Source: an uncultured Methylobacillus sp.
GTDB lineage: Bacteria; Pseudomonadota; Gammaproteobacteria; Burkholderiales; Methylophilaceae
Length of the DNA stretch: 64,000 bases
Assembly: GCA_903824575.1 (NCBI GenBank)
Contig: CAIJXJ010000041.1
Coordinates: 31,603-95,602, forward strand
Direction: 5' to 3'
Positions 44,431-54,151 of this stretch are shown piece after piece. The stretch's first letter is position 1. Each line of letters starts with the position of its first letter. The notes under the pieces were generated by a model, which had not been told where the DNA came from, made no database searches, and saw only the letters and a program-made list of their open reading frames with translations. The translations under genes were made by a program, and so were the position numbers.

Positions 44431-45234
44431 ATGCAGATATCAGGGAAACTGGCTTTGATCACCGGTGCCTCCAGTGGCATCGGTGCCGCCACCGCCCATG
44501 CTTTGGCCAAGGCAGGTGCACACGTTCTGCTGGTTGCGCGTTCTGCAGAAAAATTGCAGGCGGAAGCCGAGAGAATCATCGCCGCAGGAGGCCATGCGAA
44601 CACTCTGGTCGCCGACCTGTCACACGCGGACTCGGTAAGAGCGCTCGCCGAGCGCGTGATGGATGAGTTCGGCGTACCTGATATCCTGATTAATAACGCC
44701 GGTGCGGGACGCTGGCTGGCCGTAGATGAAACACCCCCAGACGAAGCAGAAAAAATGATGGCCTTGCCCTATTTTGCGGCCTTCAACCTCACGCACGCAC
44801 TATTACCACGAATGACCGAACGAGGCGGCGCCATCGTCAATGTCAATTCAGTCGCCGTCGGACTAAGCTGGCCGGGAGCGACGGCTTACGCTGCGGCCCG
44901 TGCCGCCTTGGGTGCCTTCAGCCGCGGACTGGCGGCAGAACTGCAAGGCAGCGGCATCGTCGTCACTCATGCGATTTTTGGCAAGGTGTCTAGCGCTTAC
45001 TGGCAGCACAACCCTGGCAGCGATACGCGTCTGCCCAGAATCAACAAGCAACTTCCAACATTAACGCCAGAATATGCAGCAGATACCATCATCCGCGTAA
45101 TCGTAAACAACCGGCGCAACATCGTGCGTCCACGCATTTTTAAATTATTTTTCCTGCTCAATGCACTGTTTCCCGACATTACCGGCGCGTTGTTGCACCT
45201 GGGCTGGAAACGTGCTGACAGACTCAAGGCCTGA
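44431..45234 (+). CDS. Short-chain dehydrogenase/reductase
   Basis: A 267-residue classical SDR: cofactor motif TGASSGIGAATAHAL at residue 11, NNAGAG near 90, catalytic Ser within NVNSVAVGL near 140, then AYAAARAAL (Y-x-x-x-R in place of Y-x-x-x-K) near 152. The Lys-to-Arg change in the active site is unusual and may alter activity. The C-terminus has a hydrophobic helix (IFKLFFLLNALFPDI), suggesting lipid or membrane-linked substrates. Co-directional with a TetR gene starting 7 nt after it. Confidence 0.8.
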   Translation: MQISGKLALITGASSGIGAATAHALAKAGAHVLLVARSAEKLQAEAERIIAAGGHANTLVADLSHADSVRALAERVMDEFGVPDILINNAGAGRWLAVDETPPDEAEKMMALPYFAAFNLTHALLPRMTERGGAIVNVNSVAVGLSWPGATAYAAARAALGAFSRGLAAELQGSGIVVTHAIFGKVSSAYWQHNPGSDTRLPRINKQLPTLTPEYAADTIIRVIVNNRRNIVRPRIFKLFFLLNALFPDITGALLHLGWKRADRLKA

Positions 45235-45241
45235 CATCACA

Positions 45242-45892
45242 ATGCCACCCAAACCAAAGACCGCGCTACAACGCCAGCAAATCCGTACGGCAATCCTCAA
45301 TGCCGCACGCGACCTGTTTGTCGAGCGTGGCGTCGAGGCAGCAACCATGCGCGAAGTCGCCAGACGCATGAATTTCTCAGCAACAGCGATCTATCTACAT
45401 TTCAAGGACAAGGAAACGCTGATTCGCGAGCTATGCACTACAGACTTTCTGACACTGGCACACGAATTGCGGGCAATAGAAACCATTGCTGACCCCATCG
45501 AGCGCTTGCGCTTGCTGGGAATGGGCTATGTCCAGTTCGCCATTACTCACCCCAACCATTACCGATTGATGTTCATGTCGCCGCAGATTGTTCATGACAC
45601 TGACTCATCTTCTACAGAGCCCGACAATCCAGAACAAGACGCATACGCCAGTTTGTATAGCATGGTGGTGGACGCTCACGCCGCAAATTTATTTCGAGCA
45701 GAACTCATCAACCCGGAATTGATTGCACAGACTTTGTGGGCCGGACTGCATGGCATCTGCGCACTGGAGATCACCATGAAAAACGACAAATGTATCGCCT
45801 GGTGTGATTTGACGGAGCGTGTGGCGCTAATGCAGGGCGCGCTGATGCGTGGCTTGTTAAGAAATCACGGTACGACAACGCAAATACGTTAA
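45242..45892 (+). CDS. TetR/AcrR family regulator
   Basis: A 216-residue TetR regulator with the N-terminal helix-turn-helix (ARDLFVERGVEAATMREVAR then NFSATAIYLHF). The start at 45242 (MPPKPKTALQ) gives the normal family N-terminus; the frame extends 27 codons upstream into the SDR gene. It may regulate the adjacent SDR and DUF2269 genes. Confidence 0.85.
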   Translation: MPPKPKTALQRQQIRTAILNAARDLFVERGVEAATMREVARRMNFSATAIYLHFKDKETLIRELCTTDFLTLAHELRAIETIADPIERLRLLGMGYVQFAITHPNHYRLMFMSPQIVHDTDSSSTEPDNPEQDAYASLYSMVVDAHAANLFRAELINPELIAQTLWAGLHGICALEITMKNDKCIAWCDLTERVALMQGALMRGLLRNHGTTTQIR

Positions 45893-45902
45893 GCGCTTGC
45901 GT

Positions 45903-45908
45903 TATAAT
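45903..45908 (+). promoter_or_regulatory. Possible -10 box ahead of the PCMT gene
   Basis: TATAAT, 30 bp before the chosen ATG. No good -35 is seen, so it is tentative. Confidence 0.3.
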
Positions 45909-45938
45909 AAAATTCCACGATGACAGAACATGATCGCC

Positions 45939-46592
45939 ATGAATCTCAAACAAGCGCGTTTTAACATGATCGAGCAACAAATCCGCACCTGGGAGGTGCT
46001 TGATCCGATCGTTCTGGATCTGTTGAATCAGGTGCCGCGCGAGGACTTCGTGCCGGAAAACTGCCAGGGCTTGGCCTTTGCCGACCTGGAAATTCCGATT
46101 GGGCACGAACAGTTCATGCTCTCACCCAAGTTGGAGGCACGCATCATCCAGACGCTGGCCTTGAAAAAAACCGACAAGGTACTGGAAGTTGGCACTGGTA
46201 GCGGATACCTGACTGCATTACTGGCAAAGCTGGCCGCCGAGGTCATCAGTGTTGACTGCATTGCAGAATTTACGACTAATGCCCGCCAGAAGCTGCTGCA
46301 ACACGGGCTGGATAATATTCTGCTTGAAACGGGTGATGCGGCACAAGGCTGGCCATCGCATGCCCCCTACGACGTCATCGTTCTGACCGGTTCCGTGCCG
46401 CGCTTGCCCGAGGACTTCCGCCAGCAACTGAAGCCCGGAGGGCGTTTATTCGCCGTAGTGGGCGAGGCACCGGTCATGGAAGCCACACTGGTGAGCAGTC
46501 CCGCCCCACACGTTTACCGCACAGAAAAATTGTTCGAACTTTGCGTGCCGTCACTGAGTAATGCCTTGCAACCGGTTCGCTTCGTGTTTTAG
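45939..46592 (+). CDS. Protein-L-isoaspartate O-methyltransferase family protein
   Basis: A 217-residue SAM-dependent methyltransferase of the PCMT family with the opening ARFNMIEQQIRTWEV, the SAM loop VLEVGTGSGYLTALLA near 85 and EDFRQQLKPGGRLFAVVG. The betaproteobacterial subgroup usually sits directly upstream of tolC and a rhodanese-like gene; neither is here. The N-terminus at 45939 matches the subgroup better than the ATG at 45930. It faces ntrC tail to tail with only about 24 bp between. Confidence 0.85.
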   Translation: MNLKQARFNMIEQQIRTWEVLDPIVLDLLNQVPREDFVPENCQGLAFADLEIPIGHEQFMLSPKLEARIIQTLALKKTDKVLEVGTGSGYLTALLAKLAAEVISVDCIAEFTTNARQKLLQHGLDNILLETGDAAQGWPSHAPYDVIVLTGSVPRLPEDFRQQLKPGGRLFAVVGEAPVMEATLVSSPAPHVYRTEKLFELCVPSLSNALQPVRFVF

Positions 46593-46615
46593 TTTTTTGC
46601 GGGTCCCGGGGCCTT

Positions 46616-48004
46616 TCAGTCTTCTATTCCCAAGTCCTGAATCTTGCGTGTCAGTGTATTTCGCCCCATGCCGAGCAAGGTGGCGGCTTCAATCCGTCGT
46701 CCACCCGTATATTCCAGCGCACGCGTGATCAACAGACGTTCGAACTGATGCGTTAAACCTTCCAGAATATTATGCTCGTTGCGATTCAACAAGTCGGAAA
46801 CCTCAAGCCCCAACGCATCCTGCCAGGTAGCGCCATGTAGCGGCCGACTTTGGTTGTCACGCAATTCTGGCGGCAGATCGGCAACATCGATATTCTGCCC
46901 CGGAGCCATGACAGTGAGCCAGTGACAGACATTCTCCAATTGGCGAACATTGCCGCTCCATGGCAACGTGGTGAGATAGCGCAGAGCCGGCGCGGAAAGT
47001 TGCTTGGTTTCCACGCCAAGTTCGGTAGCGATATGTTGTAGAAAATGTCTGGCCAATAGCGGGACATCCTCGCGACGTTCGCGCAGTGGTGGCAGCCGCA
47101 GCCGAATCACGTTGAGACGATGAAACAGATCCTCGCGAAACAGCCCTTGTCTGACCCGTTCTTCGAGGTCCTGATGGGTAGCCGCGATGATACGCACATT
47201 AACCTTGACGGGTTGGTGCCCACCGACCCGATAGAACTGTCCATCGCTCAACACCCGTAACAATCGGGTCTGCAAGTCGGCTGGCATGTCGCCGATCTCA
47301 TCCAGAAACAAGGTGCCACCGTCAGCCTGCTCAAAGCGGCCACGCCTTGCAGCTTGTGCCCCAGTGAAGGCCCCGCGTTCATGACCGAACAGTTCCGACT
47401 CCAGCAAGTCCTTGGGGATGGCGGCCGTGTTGATGGCAATAAAGGGATTATCCGCCCGTGGACTGTGGCGGTGTAGCGCCAGCGCCACTAGTTCTTTGCC
47501 GGTGCCGGATTCTCCATTAATCATGACAGTAGAATGGGAACGCGACAGACGACCGATAGCGCGAAATACTTCCTGCATTGCCGGAGCTTGGCCAATGATT
47601 TCTGGCGTTTCTTGAGGCTCTTCACTATTCGCCGACTGGCGTGTGCTTTCCTCGACGGCACGACGAATGATGTCCACTGCCTGATCGACATCGAACGGCT
47701 TGGCAAGGTACTCAAATGCTCCGCCTTGAAATGCGGCAACGGCACTTTCAAGATCAGAATAGGCCGTCATGATAATGACCGGCACATCCGGCAGGCGTTT
47801 CTTGATTTCCTGCAAAAAATCAAGACCGGAGCCGCCCGGCATGCGAATGTCACTTACGACGACCTGCGGCTGATCACCAGCCAGCGCTGCGAGGGCGTCA
47901 GGCGCCGAGGCAAAGCTTCTGAATTCCATGTCGGCACGTGCCAACGCCTTTTCAAATACCCAGCGGATGGAGCGGTCATCATCGATGATCCAGATTGGTT
48001 TCAT
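46616..48004 (-). CDS. ntrC: Nitrogen regulator NtrC (sigma-54 activator)
   Basis: A 462-residue response regulator of nitrogen metabolism: receiver domain at 1-120 with acidic pocket IIDDDRS and phospho-Asp in VVSDIRMPG; sigma-54 AAA+ domain at about 140-380 with Walker A GESGTGKE and the GAFTGA loop ([12 protein letters not shown]); and a C-terminal Fis-type helix-turn-helix [20 protein letters not shown]. The start overlaps the ntrB stop by 4 nt. In a methylamine user, NtrC is a plausible activator of amine assimilation genes, but no sigma-54 site was seen ahead of mgdA. Confidence 0.96.
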   Translation of the reverse strand: MKPIWIIDDDRSIRWVFEKALARADMEFRSFASAPDALAALAGDQPQVVVSDIRMPGGSGLDFLQEIKKRLPDVPVIIMTAYSDLESAVAAFQGGAFEYLAKPFDVDQAVDIIRRAVEESTRQSANSEEPQETPEIIGQAPAMQEVFRAIGRLSRSHSTVMINGESGTGKELVALALHRHSPRADNPFIAINTAAIPKDLLESELFGHERGAFTGAQAARRGRFEQADGGTLFLDEIGDMPADLQTRLLRVLSDGQFYRVGGHQPVKVNVRIIAATHQDLEERVRQGLFREDLFHRLNVIRLRLPPLRERREDVPLLARHFLQHIATELGVETKQLSAPALRYLTTLPWSGNVRQLENVCHWLTVMAPGQNIDVADLPPELRDNQSRPLHGATWQDALGLEVSDLLNRNEHNILEGLTHQFERLLITRALEYTGGRRIEAATLLGMGRNTLTRKIQDLGIED

Positions 48005-49086
48005 GGTGTCTTCAGCTTTGCAGATTTGTATGAGGTGGCTTCCAGCGGAAGCAGGATGGTGAAACAGGTATGGCCGGGGTGACTGTCGCATTCAATCATG
48101 CCATGATGCTGCGTGATGAATGTCTGTGCCAGAGTCAGCCCTAGACCTGAGCCCTCGGCACGACCTGAAACCAATGGATAGAAAATTCGATCACGAATTT
48201 CTGGCGGTATGCCGGGGCCATTATCGATAATTTGCAACCTGATCGCAACACGATAGCGTTTTTTAGCCAGTGTTACCTGACGTTCTGCCCGCGTGCGCAA
48301 AATGATCTCGCCCTGGCCTGCCATGGCCTGAATTGCATTGCGTACGATATTGAGCACGGCCTGAATCAGTTTCTCACGATCACCAATCAATTCCGGCAAG
48401 CTGGTATCGTAGTCGCGTCGGATTGTTATGCCTTGCGGCGACTCAGCCAGCAACAGGCTACGTACCCGTTCCAGGACCTCGTGAATATTGGTGGATTCAT
48501 ATTTTGGCACGCGGTGCGGCACCAGCAATCGATCCATCAGGCGTTGCAGGCGGTCAGCTTCCTTGATGATGACCTGTGTATATTCTCGCAGGGCCGGTTG
48601 TGGCAATTCATGCTCCAGCAACTGTGCCGCGCCACGCAAGCCTCCCAGTGGGTTACGGATTTCGTGTGCCAGATTACGCAGCAGTTCTGCGTTGGCCTGT
48701 TGCTGAATCAACATGCGTTCTTCACGCGCGATGCGCAGTTGCTGATCCATCTGCTGGAATTCCAGCACCAACCTTACTGGCGGCAAGTCAACCGGCGTCG
48801 CAGTACAAGTGACGGCCAGCGTATTTTGACGTACGGTGGTAATGGGAAATTCATGCTCACGAAAAGGACTATTGCCATGCATGGCACTTTCCACGGCAGC
48901 CAGCAAAATTTCAGCGCCCGGAAAGACTTGTGACAGCGTAAAACCTTCCATCTGGTGTGCACTGACGGCAAACAAGACTTCTGAGGCTGGATTGGCGTAC
49001 AGCACACGACTCTCACTATCCAGCAACAAGACTGCAGTGGCAAGATGCTCAAGACCGGAAAATGTGGTGGGTATGGGGTTTTTCAT
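48001..49086 (-). CDS. ntrB: Nitrogen sensor kinase NtrB
   Basis: A 361-residue histidine kinase: PAS domain at about 10-120 (LDSESRVLYANPASEVLF), H box NLAHEIRNPLGGLRGA near 140, N box NIVRNAIQAMAG and G boxes DNGPGIPPE and GSGLGLTLAQTF. It phosphorylates NtrC under nitrogen limitation and is controlled by PII. Start at 49086 chosen because the next residues match the family; the longer frame adds six residues. The start lies 34 nt after the stop of the DUF4124 gene. Confidence 0.94.
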   Translation of the reverse strand: MKNPIPTTFSGLEHLATAVLLLDSESRVLYANPASEVLFAVSAHQMEGFTLSQVFPGAEILLAAVESAMHGNSPFREHEFPITTVRQNTLAVTCTATPVDLPPVRLVLEFQQMDQQLRIAREERMLIQQQANAELLRNLAHEIRNPLGGLRGAAQLLEHELPQPALREYTQVIIKEADRLQRLMDRLLVPHRVPKYESTNIHEVLERVRSLLLAESPQGITIRRDYDTSLPELIGDREKLIQAVLNIVRNAIQAMAGQGEIILRTRAERQVTLAKKRYRVAIRLQIIDNGPGIPPEIRDRIFYPLVSGRAEGSGLGLTLAQTFITQHHGMIECDSHPGHTCFTILLPLEATSYKSAKLKTP

Positions 49087-49120
49087 TACCTTCTGGTTAA
49101 GCAAGAGCCAGGCCAGAATA

Positions 49121-49609
49121 TCATGGGGTCGAGCCGAGTTCTTTTTCCAGCAATTCGATGTTCTTCTGATGAAGATTCACGTCTTCCTGCAATTTCTGTA
49201 CTTTTTCTTCATACTTGGCGACATTACGATACGTTTTTCCGCCTTTTCCCTTGAAGGTCTCCGGGTTTTCCTGCCCCTCGCTCAAGCTTTGCTTGGCAAC
49301 ATCAAGTGCATGCCGTTCGTTAGCCAATTCATCTGTCAGGATGCTCTGACGTTTGTTGTCACGCTGTTTCTGCGTGCTTTGATCAACCCGAGGGAAGCCG
49401 GCCGGACTAGACGAGGAAGACGCACGTGCCTCCCTACTGTTAGCCTTAGTACCAGCCGTAGGAAGGGGCCCGAGATTCAGACGTATAGAACCTTTCATCG
49501 GAACATTGGAATAAGTAATATGTCCCTCGGCATCCACCTGTTTGTAAATTTCCGCCCGCGCGCACAGACTTACCCCCAGACAGAACAGCATCACCATTAA
49601 TTTATTCAT
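49121..49609 (-). CDS. Exported DUF4124 protein
   Basis: A 162-residue periplasmic protein: signal peptide (MNKLMVMLFCLGVSLCARA), DUF4124 domain (EIYKQVDAEGHITYSNVP, which typically binds peptidoglycan or surface features) and a C-terminal coiled coil (YEEKVQKLQEDVNLHQ). A DUF4124 gene before ntrB is usual in betaproteobacteria. The expected glnA upstream is absent here. Confidence 0.85.
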   Translation of the reverse strand: MNKLMVMLFCLGVSLCARAEIYKQVDAEGHITYSNVPMKGSIRLNLGPLPTAGTKANSREARASSSSSPAGFPRVDQSTQKQRDNKRQSILTDELANERHALDVAKQSLSEGQENPETFKGKGGKTYRNVAKYEEKVQKLQEDVNLHQKNIELLEKELGSTP

Positions 49610-49884
49610 AGCGCTGAAGTGTAGTTCAGATAACATAAGCAGGCAACGTCGAAGCTCCGTCACACGTTGACTGAACCTTAAATGCCCGATTGCATTCTAA
49701 TAAAAACAGCAGCAGAACAAAAAATGAGTCTGAAAAGCATCATCCCAAACAGAGATATTCAGAACTACGCACCATCTTGACACCCATGCGGCAGCATAGC
49801 GCACTATTTTAGTGCATACAACCTTCGACGACTGATGGATGAACTATAAATCGACGAGAAATGAGCAAATTAAGTTGCACCTAA

Positions 49885-50070
49885 TGGTTATCCCTATCAT
49901 CTGGCCATATCGCAGAACTGATTCATGCACTACTACACGGCAATTTTGAAGCCAATCCCATGATGCTGGTTCATCCGGAACATGCGCCAGATGCGTTTGA
50001 ACACAAGAACGGTTATCTGCAGCGCATCTTCGACGCCTTTGAAAACCTTCTGAATGTTCGTTTGAAGTAG
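49885..50070 (+). pseudogene. Truncated ORF, C-terminal fragment of unknown protein
   Basis: A plus-strand frame open from 49885 encodes about 60 residues ending AFENLLNVRLK, with segments AELIHALLHGNFEANPMML and FEHKNGYLQRIF that look like protein (amphipathic helices, few rare residues) but belong to no family I recognise. A stop (49882) precedes it and there is no start before the internal ATG pair around 49963. It probably is the tail of a lost gene. The rest of 49610-50077 is AT-rich and featureless. Confidence 0.3.
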
Positions 50071-50077
50071 GGATCAA

Positions 50078-51235
50078 TCACCTGTGCTCTGGATAGCCTA
50101 GCACCCCCACAATGAATCGAATCAGGCCATACAGCACCTTCGCAACCAAACGGCGCCCGATATGCAGACGGTGCCATTCTTCCTGAGAAACTTGTTGCGC
50201 CCCGAATTGCATGGCAATTTCCAGATCCTGACGCAATTCCCGAGCAAAACCGGCGTCATCCACCATCACGTTGGCCTCTCGTGCCAATAGCAGACTGAAT
50301 GGGTCAATATTGGAAGAGCCGACCGTCGCCCAGTGTCCATCAATCACCGCCACCTTGGAATGCATGAAGCTCTTCCGATATTCGTGGATTTCGATGCCTG
50401 CAGCTAGTAGCTGGTCATATAGTGCACGCGAGGCGATGTCCAGCAGCACGTATTCCACGCGCGCCTGCAGCAACAGCACGACACGCACGCCGCGCCGGGA
50501 AGCACCCACCAAGGCGCGCCGAAAGCGTATCCCCGGAAGGAAGTACGAATTGGCAATGACTATTTCGACTCTGGCACTATCGATGGCCTCCAGATAGGCA
50601 TTCTCGATGTCACGCCGATGCCAGATGTTATCGCGCACCACGTAGGCTGCCCACATGGAACCGGCCACCCGTGACTTCAAACGCCCTCTCAGTCGACCGC
50701 CATCCACTCGCATCAGGCGTGCCCAGGCGGTACGCCGCCACAAACGCCGGGTATTGGCACGAATCTGCGTCAACAATGGTCCTTGCACGCTGACGGCATA
50801 ATCCATACGAGGAGGAGTATGATCGGGCGTATTCATGTCGTCGATGATGTTGATGCCGCCAACAAAGGCAGTTAGCCCATCGATCACCACCACCTTGCGG
50901 TGCAAGCGGCGCAAGCGGCGACGCCTCAGGGTCCAAGGAGATATCTTCGGCCGATAAAATAACACCTCGACGCCGACAGTCTGCAACTCGAGAACGAATT
51001 CCCGTGGCATATGCTTGCAACCGAAACCATCAAGCAAAAGGCAAGCGCTCACTCCTCGCGTTACGGCCCGCTTGAGGGCCTCAGCAATACTGAGGCCGAC
51101 CGTATCCAGTTCATAAATATAAGTCTGAATATGGATTTCATAGTGAGCGGCATCAATCGCGGCGATCAAGGCCGGGAAATACTCGGTACCGTTCTTCAGC
51201 AGAACGACCCTGTTGCCACAGATGAATTCGCTCAT
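50078..51235 (-). CDS. clsB: Cardiolipin synthase ClsB
   Basis: A 385-residue phospholipase D-superfamily enzyme with two HKD motifs, HRKVVVIDG near 112 and HSKVAVIDG near 292, each followed by the GG/GS-x-N motif. It makes cardiolipin at the inner membrane. The start overlaps the stop of the phosphodiesterase gene by 4 nt. Confidence 0.93.
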   Translation of the reverse strand: MSEFICGNRVVLLKNGTEYFPALIAAIDAAHYEIHIQTYIYELDTVGLSIAEALKRAVTRGVSACLLLDGFGCKHMPREFVLELQTVGVEVLFYRPKISPWTLRRRRLRRLHRKVVVIDGLTAFVGGINIIDDMNTPDHTPPRMDYAVSVQGPLLTQIRANTRRLWRRTAWARLMRVDGGRLRGRLKSRVAGSMWAAYVVRDNIWHRRDIENAYLEAIDSARVEIVIANSYFLPGIRFRRALVGASRRGVRVVLLLQARVEYVLLDIASRALYDQLLAAGIEIHEYRKSFMHSKVAVIDGHWATVGSSNIDPFSLLLAREANVMVDDAGFARELRQDLEIAMQFGAQQVSQEEWHRLHIGRRLVAKVLYGLIRFIVGVLGYPEHR

Positions 51236-51984
51236 AGCCGCGTCAGATGCGCCGACAACGCCGCATGATCGGAGACGCGAGAGAAGGCCGTGCCGCCATG
51301 CACTTCGACCTGATGGACATTAAAACCACGCACATAGATGCGATCGAGCCGGAACAAGGGCAACACTGAAGGAAAGCTGCGTGCGGACTTGCCGTTGGTG
51401 TGTTCGAACACCTCGCGCAGTTCCAGTCCATCGGCCAGCACCTGGCCGGCCTTGACGCGCCAGTCATTGAAATCGCCCGCGATGATCAACGGCGCCTGCG
51501 GCGGAATCAGTCCATTAATATGCTCACGCAACGCAAATAACTGGCTACGCCGCCAGCGGGCAAACAACCCCATGTGCACACAGATACAGTGCAAATCCTG
51601 ATCCCATCCCGGAATCCGAATCTGACAATGCAGCATGCCGCGCTGCTCCGCGCTGTGAGCAGAAATATCAACATTGTCCGTTTGAACGATGGGGTATTTG
51701 GACAGGATGGCGTTGCCGTGATGACCTGCTGGATACACGGCATTTTTGCCGTAGGCAAAATCGGCCCAATTGGATTCAGCCAGGAATTCTTGCTGGGACT
51801 CGCTTGGCCAGCCGGAAAAGCGGCGCTGATGATGCAGGTATGCACCGCGTACTTCCTGCAGAAACACAATGTCGGCCTGCAATCGCCGGATCAGCTCACG
51901 TTGCTCATGCACCACCAAGCGCGCATTGAAGCTGGTGACGCCCTTGTGGATGTTGAAGGTAGCGATGCGAAGAGTACGTTGCAC
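51232..51984 (-). CDS. Endonuclease/exonuclease/phosphatase family protein
   Basis: A 250-residue EEP-fold phosphodiesterase with ATFNIHKG, FLQEVRG, GDFNDW and the terminal SDHAALS. The substrate is unknown; ClsB-adjacent members (YbhP type in E. coli) are common. It lies between nadA and clsB; nadA stops 14 nt before the coding start. Confidence 0.88.
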   Translation of the reverse strand: MQRTLRIATFNIHKGVTSFNARLVVHEQRELIRRLQADIVFLQEVRGAYLHHQRRFSGWPSESQQEFLAESNWADFAYGKNAVYPAGHHGNAILSKYPIVQTDNVDISAHSAEQRGMLHCQIRIPGWDQDLHCICVHMGLFARWRRSQLFALREHINGLIPPQAPLIIAGDFNDWRVKAGQVLADGLELREVFEHTNGKSARSFPSVLPLFRLDRIYVRGFNVHQVEVHGGTAFSRVSDHAALSAHLTRL

Positions 51985-51998
51985 GCCAGGAATCTATT

Positions 51999-53099
51999 TC
52001 AAGAGTTTTCGAGCATGCGATCCAGCGCCAGCTTGGCCATCGTCGTTTCCTGCGGTGATACGTGCACGCGGTTAACCATGTTTCCCTCCACCAGGTTTTC
52101 CAGCGTCCAGGCCAGGTGCTGTGGATCAATACGGGCCATGGTAGAGCATTCGCAGACGATGGAAGACATGAATTGTACGCTCTTGCCTTCCGGTTTCATC
52201 TGCTCGGCCAGGCGATTGACCAGATTCAGTTCAGTTCCCACCAGCCAGTGGCTGCCGGGGGGCGATGCACTGACGGTCTTGAGGATGGTTTCGGTGGAGC
52301 CCACCTCGTCCGACAGGCTGCACACTTCAAAATTGCATTCCGGGTGCGCGATGACGCGGCCCTCCGGATTTTCAGCTCTGAACTTGGTGATGTCCGAACC
52401 GCGGAACATCTGGTGTACCGAGCAATGGCCTTTCCATAGCAGGATTTTCGCGTCGTCAATCTGTTGTTTCGTCAAGCCACCCAGCGGCATGTCAGGGTCC
52501 CACACCACCATCTGCTCCAGCGGAATACCCATCTTGTGTCCGGTCCAGCGTCCCAAGTGCTGATCCGGGAAGAACAGGATCTTTTCGCGCTGGGAAAACG
52601 CCCATTCAGCGATGCGACCAGCATTGCTGGAAGTACAGACAATGCCACCATGCTCGCCGCAGAAGGCCTTTAGATCAGCCGCCGAATTGATGTAAGTCAC
52701 CGGGGTAAACACGGTATCGAAATCATAGTGTGCAGCCAGTTCGCGCCGGCAACGCTCGACCTTTGCCAGATTGGCCATATCAGCCATGGAGCAACCTGCC
52801 GCCATGTCAGGCAGGATGGCGACCTGATCTGGCCGGGACAGGATATCCGCAACCTCCGCCATGAAATGCACGCCCAGGAACACGATGAACTCTGCATTGG
52901 ACGCCGCTGCTGCGCGCGACAGCTTGAGTGAGTCGCCGGTGAAATCGGCATGGCGATACACGCCCTCCTGCTGATAATGGTGGCCCAAGATCACCAGGCG
53001 CGACCCTAATTCAGCCTTGGCGGCGATGATGCGGGCCTGCAGGTCGGCATCAGTCGCAGCCTGATATTTTTCAAATTTGATAGTGGCAGTCTGTGTCAT
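51999..53099 (-). CDS. nadA: Quinolinate synthase NadA
   Basis: A 366-residue 4Fe-4S enzyme that condenses iminoaspartate with dihydroxyacetone phosphate to quinolinate for NAD synthesis. Family motifs: ILGHHYQQEGVYRHADF, FLGVHFMAEVADIL, LPDMAAGCSMADM, VTYINSAADLKAF, HPECNFEVC and a C-terminal CECSTMARI; the cluster cysteines lie in the AAGCSM, HPEC and CEC regions. It is not normally in the aspS-nudB-clsB string and looks inserted there. A 170-bp gap holds no further gene. Confidence 0.95.
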   Translation of the reverse strand: MTQTATIKFEKYQAATDADLQARIIAAKAELGSRLVILGHHYQQEGVYRHADFTGDSLKLSRAAAASNAEFIVFLGVHFMAEVADILSRPDQVAILPDMAAGCSMADMANLAKVERCRRELAAHYDFDTVFTPVTYINSAADLKAFCGEHGGIVCTSSNAGRIAEWAFSQREKILFFPDQHLGRWTGHKMGIPLEQMVVWDPDMPLGGLTKQQIDDAKILLWKGHCSVHQMFRGSDITKFRAENPEGRVIAHPECNFEVCSLSDEVGSTETILKTVSASPPGSHWLVGTELNLVNRLAEQMKPEGKSVQFMSSIVCECSTMARIDPQHLAWTLENLVEGNMVNRVHVSPQETTMAKLALDRMLENS

Positions 53100-53268
53100 G
53101 GCTTTAATATGTGTGATCAGTGGAAAAATATCAACCTTAAATTTAAAAACGATTTTGAACCAGGGAAATACCGGGAATTAAATAGTAAGCAAAGCGCTTT
53201 CGGCGGCCAGGCATGGCACGCTCAATAATGATTGAAATCCCCCGTGATCCCCTTGGTTCAATTGCTTT

Positions 53269-53736
53269 TTAAAGTATTTGCCCGTATTTCTGGCCAAGAA
53301 CTTTCAAGGCCTCGACATTGGTCCACGAGAAAACCCTCTGTGCCGCTACGCGCCAATCCACCCACTCATAGCGCAAGTGTTCACGCGGACTGAGGATAAC
53401 CGGCAAGGTTTGCGGTAACTCGAGACCAAACAAATGCTCGACATTCTGCGTGATCCCCGGTGCGTATCGATCACGCCAGTGCAGGTAGATCTCATAAACA
53501 TGAGACCTCTCCCAGTCGACAAGATTATAACGCGAGGCCATCAATCCAGTCTCTTCTCCCACCTCGCGTATCGCCGTTTCCCGCAAGGTCTCATCGCCCT
53601 CAATACTGCCCGTCACCGACTGCCAAAAGCCGGGCTTGTCAGCACGGTCCAGCAGCAGCACCTGCAAGTCCGGTGTATGGATCAGCACCAGCACAGAAAT
53701 TGGCGTCTTGTATTGCGCAATGCCGATTTTAGTCAC
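53269..53736 (-). CDS. nudB: Dihydroneopterin triphosphate diphosphatase NudB
   Basis: A 155-residue Nudix hydrolase of folate synthesis. The Nudix box is complete (GSIEGD, then ETAIREVGEETG). The start is taken as the GTG at 53736 (VTKIGIAQYKTP), matching the family N-terminus; an upstream ATG would extend deep into the PIN toxin gene. In relatives nudB follows aspS directly; here a toxin-antitoxin module intervenes and overlaps the nudB start by 8 nt. Confidence 0.85.
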   Translation of the reverse strand: MTKIGIAQYKTPISVLVLIHTPDLQVLLLDRADKPGFWQSVTGSIEGDETLRETAIREVGEETGLMASRYNLVDWERSHVYEIYLHWRDRYAPGITQNVEHLFGLELPQTLPVILSPREHLRYEWVDWRVAAQRVFSWTNVEALKVLGQKYGQIL

Positions 53737-54151
53737 TCCAGGGATTGAACAACGCCACACCGCTGGCTTCCATGTCACGTATGTTGCGTGTGACTAGAGT
53801 CATGCCGTGAAACAGGGCAGTAGCGGCAATCAGACTGTCTACATAAGGCATACGCTGACCTGCCTGCTCCGACTGGGCAACAAGGCTTCCCCACGCTAGC
53901 GCAACTCCCGTGTCAACACTTAGAGTCCTTTCTGTAAACCCTTCCTGAATGTCTGTATGGAGAAATGTTTCCAGATAGGTATTGCGTATGCATGGCTCCA
54001 GCTTTGCGATCCCTTTTTGCAACTCTCCCAACGTCAATGTCGAAATATACAGCGCATCCGGGCGTTGAGCGGCAAGCCATGCGACGACCCGTCCGTCCGG
54101 CTTGGGCTTGACCATTTCGGAAAGCACGCAGGTATCCAGCAACAGGTTCAT
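53729..54151 (-). CDS. PIN-domain toxin, FitB/VapC type
   Basis: A 140-residue PIN RNase toxin with all four acidic sites: LLLDTCVLSEM (D6), STLTLGELQKG (Glu), MPYVDSLIAATA and TRNIRDME. It overlaps its antitoxin by 4 nt and nudB by 8 nt. Unlike the PIN protein at 7583, the second acidic residue is intact. Confidence 0.88.
   Translation of the reverse strand: MNLLLDTCVLSEMVKPKPDGRVVAWLAAQRPDALYISTLTLGELQKGIAKLEPCIRNTYLETFLHTDIQEGFTERTLSVDTGVALAWGSLVAQSEQAGQRMPYVDSLIAATALFHGMTLVTRNIRDMEASGVALFNPWSD

Noticed and set aside
49844..50077. 77-codon minus-strand ORF before clsB's end
   Set aside because: It is the shadow of the plus-strand fragment ending at 50070 and has no ribosome-binding site or motif.
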